Source of the DNA: DATFFO01 sp963772815
GTDB taxonomy: Bacteria; Actinomycetota; Acidimicrobiia; Spongiisociales; ZC4RG35
Assembly (NCBI GenBank): GCA_963772815.1
Contig: CAVYYV010000006.1
Location: 672,157 to 736,156, forward strand
DNA: 64,000 nucleotides
Direction of reading: 5' to 3'
Shown here: positions 37,759 to 45,576 of the stretch, piece by piece
How positions within the stretch are numbered: position 1 is the stretch's first letter
Layout of the letters: every line of letters begins with the position of its first letter
Notes under the pieces: generated by a model
The model's database searches: none
What the model was told of the DNA's origin: nothing
Seen by the model: the letters and a program-made list of their open reading frames with translations, nothing else
Translations under genes and position numbers: made by a program

Positions 37759-38739
37759 ATGCGGCTCTACCGGCTCAACGACTCCGGTGAGTCGATCCGG
37801 GATATCCAGGATCGACTACTGGGGCTGGGACTGAGCACCGTTCCCGATCCTGAGGGGGAATTCGGTGAGGGAACCCGCGCCGCCGTGGCCAGGTTCCAGG
37901 AATCACGAGGCCTCGCAGTGGACGGAATCGTCGGTCCCGATACCTGGCGTGCCCTGTACGAGGCCGGCTATCGCCTGGGCGACCGGCTCCTCTTCTATCG
38001 CCGGCCCATGATCCGCGGGGAGGACGTGGCCGAGCTCCAGAGTCGTCTCAATGGCCTGGGATTCGATGCCGGCAAGGTCGACGGGATCTTCGGCCCCGAC
38101 AGCCAGCGAGCCGTTCTCGAGTTTCAGCGCAACCGCCATATTCCAGAAGATGGAAAGGCGGGCCCGGGGGTGATCACCGAGATCCGGCTGGTTACCCGGG
38201 CCACCATTCGCGCCGGCCGGGAGGCGGTACGGGAATTGGAATGGCTGCGGTGCCGGCCCGAGAGCCTGGTTGGATCGCGCATCTACATCGACGCCGCCTG
38301 TCGCACCGACCAGGAGGCCGCGGCCGCCTGGACGGCCGCCTCCAGTGTGGCCATCGAACTGCAGGAAAGAGGAGGCGTTCCCCTGGTCTCGCGCAGCCAC
38401 GACGTCCATCTTCCCGAGCGCCTCCGGGCCCAGCGGGCCAACCGACTGGCCGCCGATCTCATCATCTCTATCGGGCTGACCGAGGCGCCCGCCGCGGTCT
38501 ACTACTTCCAGTCCGGACACAGCCGCAGTGAGGCCGGCGCTCTGCTGGCAGCCGCCATCGCCCCTCACATCAGTGGGGCCGTCGAGGGTCGCGCCACCCC
38601 CATGCTCAAGGAAACCCGGGCGCCGGCCGTGGTGATCGAGACAGCAACCTTGTCGGAGAAGACGGGCGCGGCCATCGTGGACGGCATCGAAGCCTTCTTT
38701 TTGGCCGATCAGACCGATCAGGTGAAGAATCGTCGGTAG
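37759..38739 (+). CDS. cwlM: CwlM-like protein: two peptidoglycan-binding repeats and a degenerate amidase_3 domain
   Basis: 326 residues. Two PG_binding_1 repeats (about 8-70 and 85-145; TRAAVARFQESRGLAVDGIV and QRAVLEFQRNRHIPEDGKAG) precede an amidase_3-type fold. The usual zinc ligands are mostly gone: DPGHGG is replaced by IDAACRTD and the SxHxN strand by ISIGLTE; a Glu near the end (VVIETATL) remains. In mycobacteria CwlM is a regulator of MurA rather than an active hydrolase. An upstream GTG (37741) is possible. Confidence 0.82.
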   Translation: MRLYRLNDSGESIRDIQDRLLGLGLSTVPDPEGEFGEGTRAAVARFQESRGLAVDGIVGPDTWRALYEAGYRLGDRLLFYRRPMIRGEDVAELQSRLNGLGFDAGKVDGIFGPDSQRAVLEFQRNRHIPEDGKAGPGVITEIRLVTRATIRAGREAVRELEWLRCRPESLVGSRIYIDAACRTDQEAAAAWTAASSVAIELQERGGVPLVSRSHDVHLPERLRAQRANRLAADLIISIGLTEAPAAVYYFQSGHSRSEAGALLAAAIAPHISGAVEGRATPMLKETRAPAVVIETATLSEKTGAAIVDGIEAFFLADQTDQVKNRR

Positions 38740-39572
38740 ATGCGCTCCAGGTCTTCGAGGGAAGCGAAGGAGATCTCCACCCGTCCCCGACGGTTCTTGT
38801 AACGGATCTTCACCTTGGAATCGAGCCGATCACGTAGCCGCTGTTCCAGCTCGATTATCTCCACCGGACGGATCTCTCGAATCTTTGGGACGGGATCGGA
38901 TTCACCCCGCGACCTGGCCCGGGCCGCCTCCTCGACCTGTCGCACCGACCAGCCCTCCTCAACGGCTCGCTGGGCTATGTGGGCGGCGTAGGACTGGTCC
39001 TCGAGCCCCAGGAGGGCCCGAGCGTGACCCGCGGTCAGGTCGCCTCGCTCCACCATTCCCTGTATCGCGGCCGGCAACTGCAGGAGCCTGAGGGTGTTGC
39101 TGACGGCGGGCCGACTCTTGCCCACCGCCGACGCAACCTGATCGTGAGTCATACCATGTTCTTCCAGGAGCTGGTGGTAGGCAGCGGCCTCTTCCAGCGG
39201 GCTCAGATCCTCTCGTTGCAGGTTCTCGATCAGGGCCGCCGTCAGGCTTCCCCGATCGTCGGAGGTCCTCACTACCGCCGGGATCTCGGTCAGGCCGGCT
39301 CGACGGGCCGCCCGCCAGCGCCGCTCACCGGCGATCAGGGCGAACTTTCCGTCCTCCTGGGGTTGCACAACCACCGGCTGGAGTACGCCCACTTCGGCGA
39401 TCGAGGCGGCCAGCTCGTCCAGCGCAGTGGCATCGAAGGCCGATCGGGGTTGGTGCGGATTCGGCACCAGGTCGTCGATATTGATGTGACGGAACTCATC
39501 AGCGCCGCTGCCTCCCGAGGGGATCAGCGATTCCAGCCCCCGCCCCAATCCGGATCTCCTGGCGGCCATCAC
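38718..39572 (-). CDS. parB: Chromosome-partitioning protein ParB
   Basis: CTP-dependent clamp that loads at parS. 284 residues: RRSGLGRGLESLIP start, CTP/ParB motif IAGERRWRAARRAGL, ENLQREDLSPLEEA, helix-turn-helix VASAVGKSRPAVSNTLRLLQ and a C-terminal dimer region. It overlaps the convergent cwlM by 22 nt. Two perfect parS sites lie 1.4 kb away. Confidence 0.97.
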   Translation of the reverse strand: MMAARRSGLGRGLESLIPSGGSGADEFRHINIDDLVPNPHQPRSAFDATALDELAASIAEVGVLQPVVVQPQEDGKFALIAGERRWRAARRAGLTEIPAVVRTSDDRGSLTAALIENLQREDLSPLEEAAAYHQLLEEHGMTHDQVASAVGKSRPAVSNTLRLLQLPAAIQGMVERGDLTAGHARALLGLEDQSYAAHIAQRAVEEGWSVRQVEEAARARSRGESDPVPKIREIRPVEIIELEQRLRDRLDSKVKIRYKNRRGRVEISFASLEDLERIYRRFFT

Positions 39573-39578
39573 TACCTC

Positions 39579-40361
39579 TCAGTCCAGTCCATGCCTACGC
39601 CGGAACTCGCGAGCCATCTCCCGATAGGCAATGGCCCCACGGCTCATTCCGTCGAACGCCTCGATCGGCTCACCAAAAGACGGGGCCTCCGACAACCGCA
39701 CCGACCGAGGGATGATGGTTCTGTAGACCACGTCTCCGAAGTGCTCACGGACCTGGTCGGCGACATCCTTGGCCAAGCGGGTTCGGGCGTCGTACATCGT
39801 GAGAACCACTCCCCCCACCTCCAGATCCGGATTGAGATTCCCCTTGACCAGGTTCACATTGCGCAACAATTGGGTCAGGCCTTCCAGGGCGTAGTACTCA
39901 CATTGGATGGGGATCATCACCTCGTCTGCCGCCGCCAACGCATTTACGGTGAGAAGACCCAGCGAAGGCGGGCAATCCACCAGCACCACCTGAAACTCGC
40001 CCGCTATCGACTTGAGGGCGTTGGCCAGTCGCTTCTCCCGGCTGAATACCGACACCAGCTCGATCTCCGCTCCGGCCAGGTCGAGCGTGGCCGGAACTAC
40101 GAACAGATCGCGCACACTGCTCGGTTCAATAGCGTCCTCTAGCGGAAACTCCTTCAGAAGCACGTCATATATCGAGTGGGCGAAGGAGGAGCGGTCAAAT
40201 CCCAATCCCGAAGTAGCGTTCCCTTGCGGGTCGAGATCGACCAGGAGCACCCGCACTCCCTGCAGAGCAAGCCCTGCGGCCAGGTTGATGGCGGTGGTGG
40301 TCTTGCCTACCCCACCCTTCTGGTTGGCCAGGGCGATGATGCGGGTGGAGAAGTCGGTCAC
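39579..40361 (-). CDS. parA: Chromosome-partitioning ATPase ParA
   Basis: Walker-type ATPase that positions ParB-parS complexes. About 260 residues with the deviant Walker A ALANQKGGVGKTTTAINLA, LLVDLDPQGNATSGL and VLVDCPPSLGLLT. GTG 40361 overlaps the rsmG stop as GTGA; an ATG at 40385 would overlap rsmG more. Seven bases separate it from parB. Confidence 0.96.
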   Translation of the reverse strand: MTDFSTRIIALANQKGGVGKTTTAINLAAGLALQGVRVLLVDLDPQGNATSGLGFDRSSFAHSIYDVLLKEFPLEDAIEPSSVRDLFVVPATLDLAGAEIELVSVFSREKRLANALKSIAGEFQVVLVDCPPSLGLLTVNALAAADEVMIPIQCEYYALEGLTQLLRNVNLVKGNLNPDLEVGGVVLTMYDARTRLAKDVADQVREHFGDVVYRTIIPRSVRLSEAPSFGEPIEAFDGMSRGAIAYREMAREFRRRHGLD

Positions 40362-40966
40362 GATGCCGTCATCATACGAAGCCACACGGCTCGGTCAAGG
40401 ATTCCGGCTCCCACCTCCACCACGGTCTCTCCCGGCCCCGCCTCGGGCCGAGCCCGGTGAGATCCACCCACCACCATCACCCCTCCAGGTGTGACCAGAC
40501 GCAATCCCCAATCTCGTACCAATTCCGGCGGTCCCGCCGCCCGCGCCACCGCCATCTCGTATCGGCCGAAGTGCGAACCAGCCTCGCCCTGCACGGTGCG
40601 AACATTCTCTACTCCGAGGATCCGGACGGCCCGACGAGCCAAATCGACCCTCTTGCCCGACCGATCCATCAACGTGACTTCCGTATCCGGCCACAGAATG
40701 GCGAGAGGAAGACCGGGCAGGCCCACCCCGCTTCCCAGATCGACCATGGACCGGGGTGGGTCGGGCGGATCCCATCCTCGGGCGAACAAGAGCGAGTCGG
40801 CCAGGTGCCGGCCTTCGATACGAGAGGCTTCGTTCGGCCCCAGGCCTCCGGCAGGAATCGCCTCCCTCTCCAGCCATTCTCCCAGACGACTGAGCAGATC
40901 TTGGCACCGACCATCTAGAGGCCAGCCCGCCCAGTCGGCAGCCCGTCGCACTGTTTCCACCCGCAC
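40358..40966 (-). CDS. rsmG: 16S rRNA (guanine-527 N7) methyltransferase
   Basis: SAM-dependent rRNA methyltransferase; loss gives low-level streptomycin resistance in several bacteria. 202 residues with SMVDLGSGVGLPGLPLAILW (SAM site) and VTLMDRSGKRVDLARRAVRI. GTG start; a parS site begins 10 bp upstream. Confidence 0.93.
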   Translation of the reverse strand: MRVETVRRAADWAGWPLDGRCQDLLSRLGEWLEREAIPAGGLGPNEASRIEGRHLADSLLFARGWDPPDPPRSMVDLGSGVGLPGLPLAILWPDTEVTLMDRSGKRVDLARRAVRILGVENVRTVQGEAGSHFGRYEMAVARAAGPPELVRDWGLRLVTPGGVMVVGGSHRARPEAGPGETVVEVGAGILDRAVWLRMMTAS

Positions 40967-40975
40967 AGGTTACAA

Positions 40976-40989
40976 GTTTCACGTGAAAC
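40976..40989. promoter_or_regulatory. parS: parS site 1 (ParB-binding)
   Basis: Exact 14-bp core GTTTCACGTGAAAC, the near-universal bacterial parS palindrome, 10 bp upstream of rsmG and near parAB. Confidence 0.95.
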
Positions 40990-41025
40990 TGCAGGCCGGC
41001 TGGAGCCAGCAACCCTCGACCTTGG

Positions 41026-41039
41026 GTTTCACGTGAAAC
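41026..41039. promoter_or_regulatory. parS: parS site 2 (ParB-binding)
   Basis: Second exact GTTTCACGTGAAAC, 50 bp from the first (start to start). Its last 2 bp overlap the hairpin at 41038-41062. Confidence 0.95.
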
Positions 41040-41062
41040 GACCCCGCCAGAGACGGGGTCGT
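41038..41062 (-). terminator. Hairpin terminator after jag
   Basis: Nine-bp perfect stem ACGACCCCG / CGGGGTCGT with a 7-base loop, 38 bp after the jag stop. It separates the rpmH-rnpA-yidD-yidC-jag unit from rsmG-parA-parB and abuts parS site 2. Confidence 0.7.
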
Positions 41063-41099
41063 AGGTTGATTTCGGTGTCAGCCCGCTGCACTGAAGTAC

Positions 41100-41984
41100 T
41101 CACTCCTCCTCTGAAGCCGCCCCTTCCACCGTTTCGTCCAAAGCAATCACCACATATCGTTTGGGAGCCTCGCCTTCCGAGTAGGAGCGGACACCTTCAC
41201 GTGCCGCCACCGCGTCGTGGATCACCTTTCGGTCTGAGGCGGACATCGGTTCCAGCATCAGCTCGCCGCTATCCTCCAGCACCTGGTTAATCAGGTCCCC
41301 GGCATAGATGGTCAGAGCCTGACGACGCCGTTCGGCGTACCCGGCGATGTCGATTCGCACCCGGGCCGAGTCCTGCACGGTGCGCTGCAACATGGTCTTG
41401 GTCAGTTCGTGCACCGCCTCCATGACCGAACCGCGCGGTCCCACCAATGCCTCGGTCTGCTCACCTACCACGTCGGCTATCACGATGTCGTCATCGATTC
41501 GAGTCTCTACCCGGCCTTCTAGACCGAACGCCTCCACCAGTCCGCCCAGGAAGTCTCTGACCATCGGCTCCTGATCGGCCACCGTCACTTCCTGCCGATC
41601 GTCGGTCTTCTTGGGGCGGTTTCCCTTGTCGCCCGAGCCCCGGCCTTGCTTTCCCCTGCCGTTTCCCCGGTTCCCGGAGCCCTGACTGGACCGACCGCTC
41701 CGGGCACTCTGGTTGCTCTCGCCTTTGTTCTGAGGCTTGCGTTGCCTCTGATCGTTGCTCCCCGACGACTGACCCTTGCTGCGGCGGGATTTCTTCGACT
41801 TGCCCGAATCGCGCCGTTCCTCGACTCGCACGATTGCGTCCTGACCACCGAAACCCAGGAAACCCCGTTCCGGTTCCTGAATGACCTTGATCTCGAGCCT
41901 GTCCCGATCGGCGATACCCAACTCCTTGGCAGCGGCATCGATCGCCAGTTCGACCGTATTCGCCTTCACTTCAACGTACGCCAC
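41100..41984 (-). CDS. jag: Jag/KhpB-like RNA-binding protein
   Basis: 294 residues: an N-terminal Jag_N domain (VKANTVELAIDAAAKELGIA ... GFLGFGGQDAIV), a basic low-complexity linker (Lys/Ser/Gly/Asn, about 70-130), a KH-type domain (ALVGPRGSVMEAVHELTKTM) and R3H motif (SASDRKVIHDAV). GTG 41984 has AAGGAG upstream; the yidC stop ends one base before it. Thought to act with cell-envelope and RNA regulation. Confidence 0.9.
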   Translation of the reverse strand: MAYVEVKANTVELAIDAAAKELGIADRDRLEIKVIQEPERGFLGFGGQDAIVRVEERRDSGKSKKSRRSKGQSSGSNDQRQRKPQNKGESNQSARSGRSSQGSGNRGNGRGKQGRGSGDKGNRPKKTDDRQEVTVADQEPMVRDFLGGLVEAFGLEGRVETRIDDDIVIADVVGEQTEALVGPRGSVMEAVHELTKTMLQRTVQDSARVRIDIAGYAERRRQALTIYAGDLINQVLEDSGELMLEPMSASDRKVIHDAVAAREGVRSYSEGEAPKRYVVIALDETVEGAASEEE

Positions 41985-41985
41985 C

Positions 41986-42837
41986 TCAACTCCTTCTCCG
42001 CCGGCGCTTCTTCGCTGAGCCCGGCTGTGGCTTCTTGGTCGGTTTCTCGGCCGCCTCGCCGTCACCGGAACCGCCCGAGGAGGGGGAGGGGGCCTTCCCG
42101 TTCCCGGCTCCACCCGGCGATGGGCGGCCGTCGATACGGAAGATCAATACCTGCTGGCCGAGTCGGAACATGTTGGCCGTGGCCCAGTACAGAACTAGGC
42201 CCGCGGGAAAACCCCAGGAGATGAAGCCGATGAACAAGGGCATGATCTTGGTCACGGCCTGCTGGGCTCCGGCTCCACTGCCGGAAGGCGTTTCCTGTCC
42301 GTAGGTCGAGTGCCAGGTTTGGACATATTGAGTGGCAACCATCAGCACCATCATGAACAGATAGGGGAGGGCGGTCACCCAGCTCTGGCTGAAGGCCTGC
42401 GATGGGCTGACCGACATGTGCATTCCCAGGAACGTGGTGGCGTCAGAATTGACCGCCTGCCCGAGCGCCGAGCCACTTGGAAGAAACTGGGAGGGATCGC
42501 GCAACACCCGGAACAACGCGAACCAGATCGGCATCTGGACCAGCATCGGCAGCAGGCAGCCGCCGGGGGAGGCCCCGGCCTCCTTCTGCACCCGCATCAG
42601 CTCCTTCTGCATCTTCTCCGGCTCTTCCTTGAGCTCCTTTTGAATCCGCTTGATTTCGGGCTGTACGGCCTGGAAGGCGCGCGTGGCCCGGGTCTGCTTG
42701 AGCGTGAGCGGGAACAGCACGGCATTGATGACGATGGTCAGGAACACGATTCCCAGGCCGTAGGAAGGAACCAGGTCGTAGAAGAAGCTCAGAGTCGATG
42801 CGAGGATCTGCTGTAGGCCGTGCCAGAGCTCTGCCAT
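41986..42837 (-). CDS. yidC: Membrane protein insertase YidC/OxaI
   Basis: Inserts and folds inner-membrane proteins. 283 residues without the large periplasmic domain, as in actinobacteria. The hydrophilic hairpin between helices 1 and 2 (QPEIKRIQKELKEEPEKMQK), SPGGCLLPMLVQMPIWFALF and a Lys/Arg-rich tail for ribosome contact are visible. The ATG overlaps the yidD stop (TAATG). Confidence 0.95.
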   Translation of the reverse strand: MAELWHGLQQILASTLSFFYDLVPSYGLGIVFLTIVINAVLFPLTLKQTRATRAFQAVQPEIKRIQKELKEEPEKMQKELMRVQKEAGASPGGCLLPMLVQMPIWFALFRVLRDPSQFLPSGSALGQAVNSDATTFLGMHMSVSPSQAFSQSWVTALPYLFMMVLMVATQYVQTWHSTYGQETPSGSGAGAQQAVTKIMPLFIGFISWGFPAGLVLYWATANMFRLGQQVLIFRIDGRPSPGGAGNGKAPSPSSGGSGDGEAAEKPTKKPQPGSAKKRRRRRS

Positions 42838-43070
42838 TACTTACCCCCGCCAGTCGGTACCGGGTCGTAGCCCCCCTCGTGGAAGGGGTGACAACGGCCC
42901 AGGCGTCGGGCCGCCAGCCATCCGCCCCGCACCAGACCGAAACCCTCGATGGCCTGGACGGCGTACTCCGAGCACGTTGGCCTGTAGCGGCAGTTGACCC
43001 CCAGCGAGGGGCTTACCAGTTTCTGGTAAGTGCGGACCAAGCCCACTGCCAGCGCAGCGAACGGGTTCAC
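42837..43070 (-). CDS. yidD: Membrane protein insertion efficiency factor YidD
   Basis: 77 residues, the standard Haemolytic family motif: VSPSLGVNCRYRPTCSEYAV then GRCHPFHEGGYDPVP. GTG start overlapping the rnpA stop as GTGA. Helps YidC/Sec-dependent insertion. Confidence 0.93.
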   Translation of the reverse strand: MNPFAALAVGLVRTYQKLVSPSLGVNCRYRPTCSEYAVQAIEGFGLVRGGWLAARRLGRCHPFHEGGYDPVPTGGGK

Positions 43071-43471
43071 GAGCCGGTCCGTTCCACGGCGCGCTGGAGC
43101 CAGCCGCACAGGTCGGCAAAGGGTGCCTCGGCCACCCGATGATCGGCGATGATGACATAATCCATTGCTTGCTCCAGCGGTGTCTTGGCCAGTGCGTGCC
43201 GTAACCGACGTTTGGCCCGATTTCGGGCCACCGCGTTCCCGACTGATCTTCCCACGACCAGGCCGGTCCTGATCGTGCCGTCGAGACCCGGGGAGGCTAC
43301 GGCGGTGACGCCTCCCCGGCGAGCTCGGCGGCCGTTCGCCAGGACTCTACGGAAATCTGACGAGCGGCGGAGTGGCTTGCGCTCAGACGGCGAGGCGCTT
43401 GCGACCCTTGCGGCGTCGTGAACTGAGCACGGCTCGACCCGATCGGGTTTGCATGCGGTGTCGGAATCCAT
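43067..43471 (-). CDS. rnpA: Ribonuclease P protein component, starting inside rpmH
   Basis: Protein subunit of RNase P, which matures tRNA 5' ends. 134 residues; the conserved core starts at SERKPLRRSSDFRRVL and includes the RNR motif GNAVARNRAKRRLRHAL. The only start codon in this frame near the core is ATG 43471, 89 nt inside rpmH. No ATG, GTG, TTG, CTG or ATT lies between it and the core, so the N-terminal ~28 residues are encoded by rpmH DNA in another frame. Confidence 0.92.
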   Translation of the reverse strand: MDSDTACKPDRVEPCSVHDAARVASASPSERKPLRRSSDFRRVLANGRRARRGGVTAVASPGLDGTIRTGLVVGRSVGNAVARNRAKRRLRHALAKTPLEQAMDYVIIADHRVAEAPFADLCGWLQRAVERTGS

Positions 43472-43517
43472 GCTTGCGCTTCCGTCGGCGCACTTTGGGT
43501 TGATACGTTCGTTTCAT
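43383..43517 (-). CDS. rpmH: 50S ribosomal protein L34
   Basis: 44 residues starting MKRTYQPKVRRRKRKHGFR and ending RRRKGRKRLAV, the standard L34 sequence. It has its own ATG at 43517. Its last 89 nt are also read in another frame as the start of rnpA. Confidence 0.97.
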   Translation of the reverse strand: MKRTYQPKVRRRKRKHGFRHRMQTRSGRAVLSSRRRKGRKRLAV

Positions 43518-43967
43518 GAGAAGACTCGTCTGAGGTGGACAGGGGGACGACCCGGAAAGGTTACGGAGACACCCCGGCCTATGTCAAAGGCGGAAGCCCA
43601 AAGATCGGCATTCGGCTCGGGTCGCGAAGAAAAATCAGTGGTCGCGAAAAGGAACTAAGCCCCCTCCGGACGCAACTCCGGCCGGTCGAGCTCAGGAAGA
43701 GTATGGCAAACACCCCGTCTACCAGGGAGTTTCAGATTCCCTCAGCATGCGTTTACCTGCCGACAAGATTGATTTCCGCGCTCTTGACGCCTTTGGGTCC
43801 AGGCTCGCATACTTTCGCCCCGTCGCATACGGTCGGCAGCTCACTTCCCCTAGGGCTCTGGTCGTACGCGCCCTGAAACGAGCAAGACCGGGGTCGACCG
43901 GGTTACCCACAGATGCATCCACACCTGTGGAAAAGCCCAATTGTGACCTAGCAGAGAAGGAGGTTCC
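43518..43967. other. rpmH-dnaA divergent intergenic region with DnaA-box-like sites
   Basis: 450 bp without a supported gene. It should carry the divergent rpmH and dnaA promoters. Near dnaA are TTACCCACA (43903-43911) and, on the minus strand, TTTTCCACA (within 43924-43935), each one mismatch from DnaA boxes, suggesting autoregulation of dnaA. A strong ribosome site (AGAAGGAGG) ends 5 nt before the dnaA TTG. Confidence 0.6.
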
Positions 43968-45341
43968 TTGGTCCAAGTACGACATTCCGCAGACCAGTGG
44001 AGCCTATTCAATGACTTTCTGCGCGGCTCCGTCTCCCTGGCCAACTGGCAGACATGGCTCAGCCGTCTCAAGCATGAAATCGACGGCACCGACCTGGTCC
44101 TGGTGGCTCCCAGCGATTTTCATTTGGAATGGATCCGGGACAAGCACGAAGAAGCGATCCTCACCGCTGCGGTGGCTGCCTTCGGTGCCGACGTCTCGGT
44201 CCGCTATCGCATCGACGACACTCCCACCGACCAACCCAATCTTCCCATCAGCAGCCATCCCGAACTTGGCGACGAGCACCCTTCCTCCTCGGACCGGCCC
44301 ACCTCCGAGCCGAACGTCATCAGTCTGGTCAGCCGATATCGCTTCGATTCGTTCGTCGTAGGACCATCCAACCGGTTCGCCTGGGCGGCTGCCATGGCCG
44401 TGGCCGAACAACCCGGAACCAACTACAACCCTCTTTTCATCTACGGGCCGGCGGGGTTGGGCAAAACCCATCTGCTCAATGCCGTAGGTCATCAGGTAGC
44501 AGAGATGTACCCGGATCTCTCCGTGCGATACGTGACATCTGAGAACTTCCTGAACGACTTCATCGATTGCATCCGACGCAAGCGCGTCGACGATTTCAAG
44601 CAGCGCTTCCGCTCCGTCGACCTGCTCCTGCTGGACGACGTTCAATTCTTCGAAGGCAAGGAACAGATTCTCGAGGAGTTCTTCCACACGTTCAACAACC
44701 TCTACGAGTCCGGTAAGCAGCTGGTCATCAGCTCCGACCGGCACCCTCGGAATCTCGACACCCTGGAGGACCGGCTGAGAAGCCGCTTCGAGTGGGGCCT
44801 GCTGACCGACATCCAGCCACCCGATGTCGAGACCCGAATGGCCATCCTGCGCCGCAACGCCGAGCTCGCCCCCCTCCAGGTACCCACCGATGTCCTCGAG
44901 TTCATCGCCACTCTGGTCTCGGACAACATCCGGGAGCTGGAAGGGGCGCTGACACGGGTGACGGCGTTCGCCGCTCTCACCAACGGCCAGATCCACCTCG
45001 AGATGGCCCAGTCCGTCCTTCAGGACCTGATCCCGGGTCATGCGGCCAAATCGCTGACTCCCGAGGACATCATCGTGGCCACTGCACGGTCCTTTGATTT
45101 CACCGTTGAAGAGGTGACCGGCAAGAGCCGCCGTCAGCCCCTGGTCCGCTGCCGCCAGATAGCCATGTACCTGTGCCGGGACCTCACCGATCTGTCCCTG
45201 CCCAAGATCGGCAACCAGTTCGGGGGCCGGGACCACACGACGGTGATCCACTCCCTCGGCAAGGTCCGCAACCTGCTCCAAACCGACCGCGAGATCTTCG
45301 ATCGGGTCAACAAGCTGTCCCAGCAGCTCCGTCAGCGTTGA
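43968..45341 (+). CDS. dnaA: Chromosomal replication initiator DnaA
   Basis: Binds DnaA boxes and opens oriC. 457 residues: N-terminal domain I (NDFLRGSVSLANWQTWLSRL), a short linker, AAA+ core with Walker A FIYGPAGLGKTHLLNAVG and Walker B LLLLDDVQFF, and the C-terminal DNA-binding signature GGRDHTTVIHSLGKV. The TTG start is supported by a strong ribosome site 5 nt upstream. Confidence 0.98.
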   Translation: MVQVRHSADQWSLFNDFLRGSVSLANWQTWLSRLKHEIDGTDLVLVAPSDFHLEWIRDKHEEAILTAAVAAFGADVSVRYRIDDTPTDQPNLPISSHPELGDEHPSSSDRPTSEPNVISLVSRYRFDSFVVGPSNRFAWAAAMAVAEQPGTNYNPLFIYGPAGLGKTHLLNAVGHQVAEMYPDLSVRYVTSENFLNDFIDCIRRKRVDDFKQRFRSVDLLLLDDVQFFEGKEQILEEFFHTFNNLYESGKQLVISSDRHPRNLDTLEDRLRSRFEWGLLTDIQPPDVETRMAILRRNAELAPLQVPTDVLEFIATLVSDNIRELEGALTRVTAFAALTNGQIHLEMAQSVLQDLIPGHAAKSLTPEDIIVATARSFDFTVEEVTGKSRRQPLVRCRQIAMYLCRDLTDLSLPKIGNQFGGRDHTTVIHSLGKVRNLLQTDREIFDRVNKLSQQLRQR

Positions 45342-45576
45342 GGAAACCCCTGTGGAATATTCCCAAACTGTCCCCACACCGGCCCGACTTCTCCCCACCC
45401 CCGGGCGGAGCAGCGCTTTCCTGTGGACAATCGGGCGCTCTGTCCACAGCCTTGGGTGGGCCGATTCGGCCTGTGCTCATTGGGATCTTCTACCATCATC
45501 CACAATCCACAACCCCTACTACGACTACGACAATCAATTAGTTCTCCAGTAGGAAGAGAAGAAGGGAAATACCCTT
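45342..45576. other. oriC: oriC: replication origin between dnaA and dnaN
   Basis: 235 bp with several DnaA boxes: minus-strand TTGTCCACA (45422-45430), CTGTCCACA (45440-45448), TCATCCACA (45496-45504), CAATCCACA (45503-45511) and a weaker one at 45351-45359. After the last boxes come a short C run and CTACTACGACTACGACAATC (45516-45535), resembling DnaA-trio opening elements, then the AT-rich AATCAATTAG. The position matches known actinobacterial origins. Confidence 0.88.

Noticed and set aside
44004..45398. 464-residue minus-strand frame opposite dnaA
   Set aside because: Antisense shadow of dnaA; no recognisable domain.
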